Source of the DNA: Nemertoderma westbladi
Lineage: Eukaryota > Xenacoelomorpha > Nemertodermatida > Nemertodermatidae
NCBI GenBank assembly: GCA_032718475.1
Contig: JAUCBJ010006498.1
Span: forward strand, 1-64,000
Direction of reading: 5' to 3'
Length of the DNA stretch: 64,000 nucleotides
The notes beneath the pieces are model-generated. The model was not told the origin of the DNA and did not search any database. It saw nothing but the letters and a program-made list of their open reading frames with translations. The translations under genes were made by a program, and so were the position numbers. Of this stretch, positions 1-11,523 are shown one piece after another (the first letter of the stretch is position 1; each line of letters begins with the position of its first letter).

Positions 1-57
1 TCTAGAAGACATTCTAATTTGGCGGGTTAAACTGCCAAAGGTCTGAAAGCGCGAACA
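1..57 (+). mobile_element. 3' end of an LTR-A long terminal repeat (cut by window start)
   Basis: These 57 bases match the last bases of the two full LTRs ending at 40224 and 56721, including the terminal GCGCGAACA (CA end). The rest of the LTR lies outside the window. It is inserted directly into the satellite-like repeat that follows, so the target duplication cannot be checked. Confidence 0.85.
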
Positions 58-1943
58 CAGATTGTAAATAACAAAATTGGTGTAGATGTTCACATTCAGA
101 CTTCTAGCGGTAGACTGAAGAACTGTAGACGACTCTGGGACTCCGTAAAGATACAGAATATGCTGCAGTAGATTCCTGCCAAGTTTCAGCTCAAAGGGAT
201 TAAAGAGAACCAATTGGGATGAGGTGTTCACTATCAGACAATTCGCCCTCTAGCGGCAGATAGGGGAACTGTATACAACTCTGCGACTCCGTAAAGGTAG
301 AGCCTATGCTGTAGTAGATGCCTACCAAGTTTCAGTCTAAACCGTTTGTAAATAACAAAGTTGGAGAAGATGTTAATTTTCAGACATTTCACCCTCTAGC
401 GGTAGACTGGGGAAGTGTATAGGACTCTGCAACTCCGTAAAGATAGAGCCTAGGATGTAGTAGATACCTGCCAAGTTTCAGCTCAAAAGGATTAAAAAGA
501 ACCAAATGGGATGAGGTTTTCACTATCAGACAATTCGCCCTCTTGCGTCTGACTGTGGAACTGTAGACGACTCTACTACTCCGCAAAGATATAGCCTATG
601 CTATAGTAGATGCCTACCAAGTTTCAGTCTAAAAGGATTGTAAATAACAAAGTTGGAGAAGATGTTAACTTTCATACATTTCGCCCTCTAGCGGCAGACG
701 CGGGTACTGTAGACAACTCTGCGCGACTCAGTAAAGATATAGCCTATGCTGTAGTAGATGCCTACCAAGTTCAGTCTAAATGGATTATAAATAACAAAGT
801 TGGAGAAGATGTTAACTTGCAGACATTTCGCCCTCTAGCGGTAGACTGGGAAATTGTAGACGACTTTGCGACTCAGTAAAGATTCAGCCTATGCTGTAGT
901 AGATGCCTACCAAGTTTCAGTCAAAACGGATTGTAAATAATAAAGTTGGAGAAGATGTTATCTCTCAGACATTTAGCACTCTAACGGTAGACTGGGGAAC
1001 TGTAGACCACCCAGTGACTCCGGAAATATACAGCCTATGCTGCAGTATATAGCTACCAAGTTTCAGCTCAAAAGCATTAAAAACAACCCAATAAGATCAG
1101 GTTTTCACTATCGGATAATTCGCCCTCTAGCGGCAGACGGGGGAACTTCAGACGGCTCTGAGTAATACGTTGCAACGAGTTAGGGCGAGACCTGTCTAAC
1201 GAGCTATAGTAAGCGAGATTTCATCGAGATTAGATGTATAATATTAGATAACATAATAATACAGTAAGTATAGGCCTATAGAAATAATTATTTTTACTTT
1301 TAATATTCATAACAGTAAAACAAAAATGTTATAAACCTCTCCTTCCATGCAGCCAATGATTGAGAAAGCAGAATTACTACAACCCAAACCCACCCCAATC
1401 AACACTCCAGCCTGCTTGCTCCTTATCTGTGCCCAGCCAGCTAGCTGCGAGTTCAATAATTACCTTAAGGTTGCTACAGAAAACAATCCTTCCCTATTCA
1501 ATAACAATAGGCCAATTCGATCGTGCTTGGCGAATATGACATATTTATACACTATTTGTTTTTTAATCAATAAATAATCATACATATTTATATTAAACAC
1601 TCGAATAAAATAAATACTTTGTGAGAATGGGACACGGCGAATCTACCCATGTTAATTTTATACCAGGTGGGATAAATGTTAGCCCTCTAAATCATTAATT
1701 ACCGATAGAAGAACCGAAATAATTCGATAAATTTCGCCCGAAAATCACGAAAATCGCCCTCTAGCGGCAGACGGGCGAACTTCAGACGACTCTGAGTATT
1801 ACGTTGCAACGAGTTAGGGCGAGACCTTTCTAACGAGCTATAGCAAGCGAGATTTCATCGAGATGGGTTCGATTGTATAGCCGATGACAAACACACAGAC
1901 AGACTGACTGACTGACAGACAATCGATATTTATATATATTAGA
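58..1943. repeat. Composite satellite-like repeat, copy 1
   Basis: Up to about 1160 this is a tandem array of ~145-150-bp monomers; for example TGCCTACCAA recurs at 611, 759 and 904. Each monomer carries GCCCTCTAGCGG or a mutated form. From 1161 to 1943 a non-tandem segment follows that begins near a GTTGCAACGAG motif and ends in a CAGACA-rich tract and ATCGATATTTATATAT. The whole block recurs at 2090-4052, so a unit of about 2.1 kb has been duplicated directly. Short ORFs in it are not conserved between copies and are not taken as coding. The tail resembles 3' ends of some dispersed invertebrate elements, but the family is not identified. Confidence 0.85.
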
Positions 1944-1981
1944 CTAGAAAGCCTGTGGCCCTTCGGGCCACAGCTTTCTAG
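1944..1981. other. Strong hairpin at the junction between the two composite repeats
   Basis: An inverted repeat has an inner 8-bp arm CTGTGGCC / GGCCACAG around CTTCG and an outer 8-bp arm CTAGAAAG / CTTTCTAG, with one bulged C. It sits exactly after the CAGACA tail of copy 1 and has no counterpart after copy 2. Function unknown. Confidence 0.7.
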
Positions 1982-2089
1982 TGCACGTGCAGATGATATA
2001 TGAATATGTGTGGGAGATTTGAGAACTGCATACGGAACAGACACCATCATTAAATAAAACACCACCCCCATAAGAGATAACTGTCAAGT

Positions 2090-3983
2090 TTCAACTTTAG
2101 GCAGATTGTAAATAACAAAATTTCCAGAAAATGATCACTTTCAGATCCACCCTCTACCTGCGGACTGGTGAAATGCAGACGGCGCTGCAGTTTGGTAAAG
2201 ATGGGGTTTATGGTGAAGTAAAATGCCTGCCTTTCAAGTTTCAGCTTAAACAGATTGTAAATAACAAAATGGGTGTAGATGTAGATGTTTACATTCAGAC
2301 ATTTCACCCTCTAGCGGTAGACTGAAGAACTGTAGACGACTCAGGGGCTCCGTAAAGATACAGAATATGCTGTAGTAGATTCCTGCCAAGTTCCAGCTCA
2401 ATAGGATTAAAAAGAACCAAATGGGATGAGGTGTTCACTATCAGATATTTCGCCCTCTAGCGGCAGATGGGGGGACTGTATACAACTCTGCGACTCCGTA
2501 AAGGTACAGCCTATGCTGTAGTAGATGCCTACCAAGTTTCAGCTCAAAATGATTAAAAATAACCAAATGGGATGAGGTTTTCACTATCAGACAATTCGCC
2601 CTCTAGCGGCTGACTGTGGAACTGTAGACGACTCTACTACTCCGCAAAGATATAGCCTATGCTATAGTAGATGCCTACCAAGTTTCAGTCTAAAAGGATT
2701 GTAAATAACAAAGTTGGAGGAGATGTTAACTTTCATACATTTCGCCCTCTAGCGGCAGACGCGGGTAATGTAGACAACTCTGCGCGACTCAGTAAAGATA
2801 TAGCCTATGCTGTAGTAGATGCCTACCAAGTTCAGTCTTAATGGATTATAAATAACAAAGTTGGAGAAGATGTTAACTTTCAGACATTTCGCCCTCTAGC
2901 GGTAGACTGGGGAATTGTAGACGACTCTGCGACTCAGTAAAGATACAGCCTATGCTGTAGTAGATGCCTACCAAGTTTCAGTCTAAACGGATTGTAAATA
3001 ACAAAGTTGGAGAAGATGTTAACTCTCAGACATTTAGCCCTCTAACGGTAGACTGGGGAACTGTAGACAACTCTGTGACTCCGGAAATATACAGCCTATG
3101 CTGCAGTATATAGCTACCAAGTTTCAGCTCAAAGGCATTAAAAACAACCCAATGAGATCAGGTTTTCACTATCGGACAATTCGCCCTCTAGCGGCAGATG
3201 GGGGAACTTCAGACGGCTCTGAGTCTTACGTTGCAACGAGTTAGGGCGAGACCTATCTAACGAGCTATAGTAAGCGAGATTTCATCGAGATTAGATGTAT
3301 AATATTAGATAAAATAATAATACAGTAAGTATAGGCCTACAGAAATAATTATTTTACTTTTAATATTCATAACAGTAAAACAAAAATGTTATAAACCTCT
3401 CCTTCCATGCAGCCAATGATTGAGAAAGCAGAATTACACTTGAGCAGTTCGCAACAGACAACCCAAACCCACCCCAATCAACACTCCAGCCTGGCTTGCT
3501 CCTTATCTGTGCCCAGCTAGCTGCGATTTCAATAATTACCTTAACTTTGCTATGATACAGAAAAAAATCCTTCCCTATTCACTACAGCACTAAGAATAGG
3601 CCAATTCGATCGTGCTTGGCGAATATGACATATTTATACACTATTTGATTTTTAATCAATAAATAATCATACATATTTATATTAAACACTCGAATAAAAT
3701 AAATACTTTGTGAGAATGGGACACGGCGAATCTACCCATGTTAATTTTATACCAGGTGGGATAAATGTTAGCCCTCTAAATCATTAATTACCGATAGAAG
3801 AGCCGAAATAAATCGATAAATTTCGCCCGAAAATCACGAAAATCGCCCTCTAGCGGCAGACGGGCGAACTTCAGACGACTCTGAGTATTACGTTGCAACG
3901 AGTTAGGGCGAGACCTTTCTAACGAGATATAGCAAGCGAGATTTCATCGAGATGGGTTCGATTGTATAGCCGATGACAAACAC

Positions 3984-4031
<48 letters not shown>

Positions 4032-4052
4032 TCGATATTTATATATATTAGA
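2090..4052. repeat. Composite satellite-like repeat, copy 2
   Basis: Direct duplicate of the first composite repeat. Landmarks shift by 2061 bp (the GTTGCAACGAG site) to 2089 bp (the GTGAGAATGG site), because of small indels and a slightly different number of monomers. The tandem part runs to about 3225 and the non-tandem tail to about 4052. The tail ends in a longer run of the ACAG tetramer than in copy 1. Confidence 0.85.
3983..4030. repeat. (ACAG)n microsatellite
   Basis: About twelve copies of ACAG in the tail of the second composite repeat. The equivalent place in copy 1 is shorter and interrupted by ACTG units. Confidence 0.9.
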
Positions 4053-4224
4053 TAAGGTGCCTCCAGTGCCTCACCTTGAGGAATATTTTTCAAATCACTT
4101 TAAATGCATGTAATTCATAGAATATGATTTTAAGAAAAATTAAAATATTTAGGTATTTTACAGTGTTATTTTGCAGAACAGAACATGGTTTTTTATTTTA
4201 ACATACCATTATTATTCTTTGTCC

Positions 4225-4320
4225 ACCAAAAACAGTTGCAGATTGCGTAATTGCTCATTACCTAAGCTTCCTGTAAGGAAGTCTAGTGTTCGAATCCGGG
4301 TCGTCCCAGTGTGTAACTAG
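4225..4320 (+). other. Possible tRNA-derived SINE fragment (Pol III B-box-like)
   Basis: The segment contains GTTCGAATCC, an exact match to the Pol III internal B-box core, about 45 bp downstream of a weak A-box-like stretch. The flanking arms do not fold into a complete tRNA cloverleaf, so a functional tRNA gene is not supported. A SINE head or decayed tRNA pseudogene is the likeliest reading. Confidence 0.3.
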
Positions 4321-5138
4321 TATACTTACCCACCCAACGATATGGGCACCTGACTTATTTCTAATGGACTGTGTAAGGTAAGTATCAAACATAACAGTCA
4401 CGACGATACTGAAGGTGGACCAGCACTTCTATAACATTATTTAACGGCCACTTGTTTAGCAATGTCAATTATCTTACGCCCTACCAGACAAACTGTCAGC
4501 TCTTCAAAACTTTAGTCGCCAGACCTGTATCCTTGAAAAGTCGGCGAAGGTATATATGTAAGCTCAAGGTTTCCAAAAACCAAATTGCAGGTAAAGCGAT
4601 AGGTTGGTCGCCCTGTGGTGGCAGTGAGCAACGAATCTAACAGATTTGGCTGCATGGTGATGCTTGGTATTACAAATGATCCCAACCCCGTATCATACGC
4701 ATTATTATCGTAGTATATACCGTATTCCTGTGCGTAGATGAATGCGCTACGCATGGACTGTCGATAATTTTTAATTTTATTATAAAATTTCACTATTTGT
4801 TATATATGACAATTCGATTTAAACAGCTAGCAATTCAATACTATACTGGTAAATACAGTATGTCCAACATATTTGTTATTTATAATAAATAACCATAAAA
4901 ATAAGAGTAATGGTCTAGTATGAAGAATTGATTTTGATCATCGAGGCTATAATACCTGTGCACTTTGCATTTTATGTTAGCAAATAATTATTCAATTTAC
5001 AAGGTCTGTTAACAATACATTTTTTTAAATAAAAAAAATGATTGCGAGAAAGGAAATTAAAAAAAGGAAATAATCCCATGACATGGTCAATTCAGGATGA
5101 GAACCATTCAAAACTTATCAATCAACTGAAAAATAACA
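4321..5138. other. AT-rich stretch, nothing recognised
   Basis: Low-complexity AT-rich DNA. The short ORFs on either strand show no recognisable domain and overlap one another. No repeat shared with the rest of the window was noticed. Confidence 0.5.
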
Positions 5139-5750
5139 AGCTTGGGGGAACTCCCCAATGTGATGATGATATGTGATACCCCCCCCCCCCCCCCCATGTG
5201 ATACCTCCAATGTTATATACTGTAGTGTCTGGAAAGAGATGCTGTGCTTTATACTTTATAAACAGTGAACCCGGCGTAGCATTCTTGTGAATGTGCCACA
5301 CAGAGATTTGGTGTCCTCAGCAGTTAGAGCCCAGCATGAACTCCCATAAAGGAGTACTGGAACTACTGCTGCTCTAAATAATCGTACCTTAAGTTTCTGA
5401 TAAATTCCGTGTGACTTCCAAATCCTGGGAAGCCCATTCAAGGCTGCCAATGCCTTTCCCTTACGTATTCGAAGGTCCTCATCTGACTTCCGGATCCATG
5501 ATCCCAGGTAACAGAAGTCTTCCACATGCTCAAGCATACCATCCTTTGAGCTAATGCTCATCCGGTCAGAGACTTGAAATCTTTCAAAGTTTACTGTCAA
5601 AATTGTGCTCTTCTTGGAGTAAACAAAAAGACCAACACTAGAAGCAACCTGTTCTAATGAGCCGAGGAGCCGTTGGGCTCCCTCTAGTGATTCTGAGAGT
5701 ACTCCTAAGTCATCAGCAAAGTCTAGATCAGTTAGGTACTTGGCTGCACA
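5139..5750 (-). pseudogene. RTE-like LINE fragment (late palm and C-terminal region of reverse transcriptase)
   Basis: Read on the minus strand, it encodes the end of the palm (D-F-A-D-D type block near 5720), then the YLGSWI block, LFRAAVVPVLLYGS and GTFTRMLRRVH, which are typical of the C-terminal half of RTE-type LINE polymerases. The same blocks occur in the copies at 58985-63252. Only 5256-5600 is open without interruption. The part on the 3' side is disturbed by a poly(C) run of 17 bases at 5179-5195 that the other copies lack. It has no start and no complete domain, so it is a dead 5'-truncated copy. Confidence 0.85.
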
Positions 5751-5827
5751 GCATGTTCTATTGTTTCATTGTTTTGTTTAGAATAACGTGCCATTGTATT
5801 GTATATTTGGTAATAACATTGTAATAA

Positions 5828-5833
5828 CCCCCC

Positions 5834-5864
<31 letters not shown>

Positions 5865-5865
5865 A
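5828..5865. repeat. Poly(C) run of 27 followed by poly(A) run
   Basis: C27 at 5828-5854 is followed directly by an A11 run. One of at least fifteen G/C homopolymer runs in this window. Confidence 0.9.
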
Positions 5866-7973
5866 TATATATAAGGGGCACTCAGATAATATTTAGCAAA
5901 TACAACAACAGTACTACAAAACATTTGAAACCATCTAGAAATATAAACATTATAATTATATAATAATACGTGCTCAGTAATCTGTGTTTATATTACTTAA
6001 ACAGGTTGTTAGACCGGGTAACAGGTTATTAGAAAACGCCCTCCACAAAAACAAAAATAACAGCTAATCTACCACAGTACCATTTTGTTGTTTTTCAGTT
6101 ACTGGGTAATTCAACACAGAATTGATCTGCAGGTATCTCGTCCAACACCTATTGCTGTTTTGCATTTGTCATCAAGGAACCAAAGTGAATCGCAAAATTC
6201 AATCAACTTCGGGCGACTGTCACAAAGGTCAAAGCAAAATTCCTTTAAAAGAAACCTCTTCTCTACTGACATGTTCAAAAAGTCGATATCTGAAAATACA
6301 AGTAAAATATTGAAAATTAAAGACGGCGTCGAGACGCCGTGAAGGAACCGAAGTTAAACCAAACCGAAACAAATATTTTTACAGGCCATAAGCCGCTAAC
6401 TATTTTTTTCAGGATATCATCTAACTCTAAACCAGTTTCGAATCTGAGCGCCTGGTTACAAATCTGTATTTCCGCATTACGAATCAATGTGTTTGGTTAA
6501 AAATATGAGCACCTTGTCACGAATTGATGTCCCTGGTTACAATTTGTTACAAATGGTTGCAAATATGAGCACCCAGTATCAGTCAGCACTACCTATACTA
6601 ATACTGTAATTTGCACGTATGTTCAGCATTTATAATAAAAAATTGCACCAAGGTAGTGAACAAAGGAGACAGGGGTGGAAGTGGACGCAAAACCCACCTT
6701 GGCGAATTAATATCCCGCCTCAATGTTAAATTCTCAATTTAGGGAAAAGAATCTCATATCTCATAATCTGTTCCTAATAGTATAGTTTACCAAAAGTACC
6801 CTACAGTTAGGTTCATATATGGCGAGTCAGAACTGCGAATAACCAGCGAACTTAGGTGTAGGTTTCAGTGTATGTGTGTGTCGGAAGCCAATATCAGAAT
6901 ATATAACTAGTCATAGTATAATTATAATTGTTCGCTGAGAGAGTTAGGCCTCACTCGTGTACACTACTCTATAACTAAAAAAAGTCATTCAGGTGGACAG
7001 CTTTCCCCACTCTGTATTCCCTCTGGTTTGACAGATTAATATAATTAATGTTTGCCAAGCAAGTCATTAACTCACCTCCCTCTCGGATTTTTAAATACAT
7101 CAATTATTATTTTATTATTAGCTGAGTATAGTACCATTAACGGTAACCAGCACTATGTGTGTAACTAAAATTCATTCCGCTGACCCACAACCCACCACCA
7201 CCTTGTAGATATTCCCTTAGGAAGCACGGGGAAGAGTTATTCAGCTGATGGGATAATAGTAGATTACAAACTAACCAAAATGTTTGCTTATAGTCTGGGT
7301 TGAAAGAGTGAGTGATTAAATAAAAACTTGGCACAGAAAGTACATCCTTGTTAGTTGGCCCTTTCTCTATTGAATAGAATCACTAGGACCTCTATACATT
7401 TTTCATGCGCTCCAGCTGGTGTTTTATCATTGCGCCTATGGCGTTTTTTCGTTTATGACTATTTTTCGAGCCCACATTCTATGGACAGACATGGGACCAG
7501 CGGGAAACGATAGTGGTCATCAAAACATTGCGTTATGCAAAATTTTAACAAAATCGTTAGAGCCGTTTTTATGTTATTTCGCTTCAAAATATTACTACTA
7601 TTACATCAAATTCTTACAGAAAGTAACCTTCGGTTCCTAACTACAGTATAACAATAAAATCCAAAAAATATATCACGTATATGTAATATCTAAAGGCAGA
7701 AAGGATGTGTTTGAAAAAAGTGTCTCTGACGATATTGCACCAGTTACACCGCAGTTATTATTCAACATTATAGTGATTTGTTGGTAGGCCTACTGTTAGA
7801 AAGCACACCTACATTGTAAGAATAACTGCGGTCAAACGCTTGTAGGTGTAGCTAAAGATTGAAAGCAAAAGTAAAAAAAAATTCTGGCTCACCGAGTTAG
7901 TAGTCGGGAGATGAAACTATCTCTGATTCAAATTTCATGCAATCTACCTGTAATTAAGATTTGTAGAAAAATT
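5866..7973. other. Unannotated AT-rich stretch
   Basis: No gene or element recognised. A short palindrome (8-bp arms, 6323-6340, reading ACGGCGTC / GACGCCGT) and a few loosely repeated GGTTACAAAT phrases (6450-6570) are the only structure seen. The 85-codon ORF at 6085-6342 on the plus strand has no recognisable domain. Confidence 0.4.
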
Positions 7974-7996
7974 GGGGGGGGGGGGGGGGGGGGGGG
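7974..7996. repeat. Poly(G) run of 23
   Basis: G23, followed after AT by a further G6. Confidence 0.9.
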
Positions 7997-8457
7997 ATGG
8001 GGGGTGTTGGTACATGAATAGCGACACTATATTCCAGGACATGCGGTGTACACTCCAAATCAAGAGAATCTTAATCGCAATCTGAAAATTAGTATATAAG
8101 ACGAATAGGAATAAGTAATTCAAATATTTAACTTTAATTAGCTAATTCAATAATGGGAGGTATTCTATGCGACTCATAACTTGTACTTTTATTTAACAGC
8201 AAGTTGGTACGGTATGTTGCATAGCACATTACAAGTTATTACCTTCAGTATCAAACTCAGTGGGTTTTGTTAGCCCACACACCACAATCGTAGAGATTAT
8301 AAGCAAAAAGTAGATCATTTTGTCTCTATTTGTTGTCGCTGAGTAATAATTTGATCCTGGTATCCTTGAAATTCTGTATAAAATATTAAGTGATTTTTAA
8401 TAAATGTTAAAATACTGTATAAATAATTACTTCAATGTTTTGGCAAATAATCTGGCC
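7997..8457. other. AT-rich stretch, nothing recognised
   Basis: No coding signal, repeat or RNA gene recognised. Confidence 0.4.
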
Positions 8458-10650
8458 AGAAACCATATGACAGCGCCAGTCCAGATTCAAAGCAGAGCAA
8501 GGGCAGAACCAGGGCAGTGTCACGCCAGTGCTTGGCAACAACCAGCATAGCACAGAACTAGGCATGAACCGGTGAAGGGTCTGGCCAGAACCAGGGAAGG
8601 GTTTGGCACGTAGCAGTGCACCACGTCAGTTCAAGGCAACAACCAGGACAGTGCCGGGGCAAGAACCAGGGCAGAGCTAGGCCAAATCCAGGGCAGAACT
8701 AGGCCAGAACCAGGGAAGGGTCTGGCCAAATCCAGGGAAGTGTCTGGCCAGAACCATGGAAGGGTCTGACAGAAACAGTGCACCATGGCAGCGCAAGGCA
8801 ACAACCATGGCAGTGCCAGGGCAGAACTAGGGCAGAGCTAGGCCAGAATCGTGGTAGAGCTAGACCAGAACCCGGGTAGAACTAGGCCAGAATCATGGTA
8901 GAGCTAGGCCAGAACCAGGGTAGAACTAGGCCAGAATCATGGTAGAGCTAGGCCAGAATGGCCAGAACCAGAGCAGGACAGAGCCTGGCCAGAACCAGTG
9001 CAGGGCAGGACAGAGCCTGGTCAGAACCAGAGCAGGGCAGGGCAGGGCAGAGCCTGGCCATAACCAGAGCAGGGCTGGGCAGAGTCTGGCCTGAAACAGA
9101 GCAGGGCAGGCGGCGGGCAAAGCCTGGTCAGAACCAGAGCAGGGCAGGGCAGATCCTGGCCAGAACCAGGTCAGGGCAGAGCCTGGCCAGAACCAGAGCA
9201 GGGCAGGACAGAGCTTGCAGATCCAAACCAGGGCAGGGTGGGGTCTAGGCCATAACCAGAGCAGGGCAGAACAGAGTCTGGCCAGAACTAGTGCAGTGCA
9301 GGGCACCGTGACCAGAACCAGGGCAGGCAGAACCTGGCCAGAACCATAGCATGGCAGAGCCTCATCAGAACCAGAGCAGGGCAGAAGAGATCCCGGCCAG
9401 ATCCAGGCCTGGGTAGGGCAGGGCAGAGCCTGGCCAGAACCAGAGCAAGGTAGGGCTGGGCCGGGCCGGGCAGAGCCTGGCCAGAACCAGAGCAGGGCAG
9501 GACAGCGTCTGGAAAGAACTAGTGCAGTGCAGGACACAGCTTGGCCAGAACCAGAGCCGGGCAGGGCAGAACCAGGCCACAACCAGAGCTGGGCAGGGTA
9601 TGGTAGGGCATGACAGAGCCTGGCGAGAACGAGAGCAGGGCAGAGCCTGGCCAGAACCAGAGCAGGGCAGGGCAAAGCCTGGCCAGAACCAGAGCAGGGC
9701 AGGGTAGGGCAGGGCAGAGCCTGGTCAGCAGAGCAGGGTATGGCAGATCCTGGCCAGAACCAGAGCAGGGCAGGACAGAGCTTGTGCCAGAAACCAGAGT
9801 ATAGGGCAGGGTAGGGCCTGTCAGAACCAGAGCAGGCCTAGGTTGGGCAGGGCAGAGCCTGGCCAGAACCAGAGCATGGTAGAGAAGGCCAGGGCAGTGC
9901 CTGGCCACAACCAGAGAAGTGCGCAGGACATAAATCAGTCCAGAACAAGTGCAGGGCAGGTCAGAGCATGGCCAAAACAAGAGCAGGGCAGGGCAGAGCC
10001 TGGTCAGAACCAGAGCAGTGTTGGGCAAAGCCTGACCAGAACCAGAGCAGGACAGGGCAGAGCTTGGCCAAAACAAGTGCAGGGCAGAGCCTGGCCAGAA
10101 CCAGAGCAGGGCAGAGCCTGGCCACAAACAGAGAAGTGAAAGGCAAGGCAGAGCCTGGCCCGAACCAGAGCAGGACAGGGCAGAGCCTGGTCAGAACCAG
10201 AGCAGTGTTGGGCAGAGCCTGACGAGAACCAGAGCAGGACAGGGCAGAGTTTGGCCAAAATCAGTGCAGGGCAGAGCCTGGCCAGAACCAGAGCAGGGCA
10301 GAGCAGAGCCTGGCCACAAACGGAGAAGTAAAAGGCAAGGCAGAGCCTGGCCAAAACCAGAGCAGGGCAAGGCGCAGAGCCTGGTCAGAACCAGCCTGGC
10401 CACAAACAGAGAAGTGAAGGGCAAGGCAGAGCCTGGTCAGAACCAGAGCAGGGCAGAGCAGAGCCTGGCCACAAACGGAGAAGTAAAAGGCAAGGCAGAG
10501 CCTGGCCAAAACCAGAGCAGGGCAAGGCGCAGAGCCTGGTCAGAACCAGCCTGGCCACAAACAGAGAAGTGAAGGGCAAGGCAGAACCTGGTCAGAATCA
10601 GAGCAGGACAAGGGCTGAATCTGAAAAGTACCAGCAGGCAAGACCTAGGT
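8458..10650. repeat. GC-rich minisatellite of ~27-32-bp units
   Basis: More than 2 kb is made of variants of a unit containing GGCAGAGCCTGGCCAGAAC and CAGAGCAGG. The left part (8458-8960) is more diverged, with AGGGAAGGGTCTGG variants. From 10130 to 10580 a higher-order unit of about 190 bp, including CACAAACAGAGAAGTGA, is itself repeated. Long ORFs appear in several frames on both strands (one of 249 codons) because the unit lacks stop triplets, which argues against real coding. Local GC is far above the surroundings. Confidence 0.92.
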
Positions 10651-11283
10651 CAGAGCAGTTTTTAATACAGCAAGTAACTTTCTAACAAACGTGAAATATA
10701 TGCTAGAAAAAACTTGTATTTATATACTTTTGACATGTTCAATTACTTAGTCATTTACAATAGTGTCTGAAAAGCTATCAACGGCGGCAATTACTATACA
10801 AAGTAATAGGGTAATTGTTTGAAGTTGCCGGTGTGTTACATCCATTGTATTCCAATTACCATCTTAGATTACAACCTGATAATTATACTAAGACAATTAT
10901 TGTGAAAGAGATTAACAATGCCGACATTACTGTCGGTGGCTTGTGAGACAACCATGCCTCAGTTTATTTCATAGACTGGCGATTGGATGTCATGGCATGG
11001 TACAGCATGGCATGACACTATAGACATGCAATGCATGCCGTCACGGAACAGGTGTTAGCAATATATCATATATTTCTGCTAGCAGGGAGGAAATGCAATA
11101 ACCGATGATATGTGATGCCAATCTAATAAGACCATCTCTGGTGGTCAGAATACGCGAGGACCCAGGCTCGACTTTCCGAAATCCTCTCTGAGAAGTCTTA
11201 CTACCGAGTTAAGGGAAGGGTGCGAGCACGACTATCTTTTGCTGTGTTGCGCGCAACATGCGCCTGTTTCCGCTCCTCCCGTA
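10651..11283. other. Spacer between two minisatellites
   Basis: AT-rich with a short inverted motif (GCCGACATTACTGTCGGTGG near 10920) and a GGCATGG-rich patch near 10990-11040. No gene seen. Confidence 0.4.
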
Positions 11284-11523
11284 CTCGATGGAGGAACATT
11301 GGAGTGGAAGATGGTGCTGCCGTTCCAACTGCTCGATGGAGGAACATTGGAGTGGAAGATGGTGCTGCCGTTCCAACTGCTCGATGGAGGAACATTGGAG
11401 TGGAAGATGGTGCTGCCGTTCCAACTGCTCGATGGAGGAACATTGGAGTGGAAGATGGTGCTGCCGTTCCAACTGCTCGATGGAGGAACATTGGAGTGGA
11501 AGATGGTGCTGCCGTTCCAACTG
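11284..11523. repeat. Tandem repeat, 5 x 48 bp
   Basis: Five essentially identical 48-bp units begin with CTCGATGGAGG at 11284, 11332, 11380, 11428 and 11476. Because 48 is a multiple of three and the unit has no stop in most frames, several frames on both strands stay open across it. No flanking coding context supports a protein. The near-perfect identity implies recent amplification or conversion. Confidence 0.95.

Noticed and set aside
1347-1577. 76-codon plus-strand ORF
   Set aside because: The equivalent position in the duplicated copy (about 3406-3650) is broken by indels, so the frame is not maintained.
1944-1981. Hairpin considered as a rho-independent terminator
   Set aside because: No following T run and the genome is animal; kept only as an unexplained structure.
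4225-4320. Functional tRNA gene
   Set aside because: B-box is present but acceptor, D and anticodon arms do not pair into a cloverleaf.
8926-10579. Long ORFs (up to 249 codons) on both strands
   Set aside because: They are by-products of a stop-free minisatellite: all frames give repetitive low-complexity peptides, and none extends meaningfully beyond the array.
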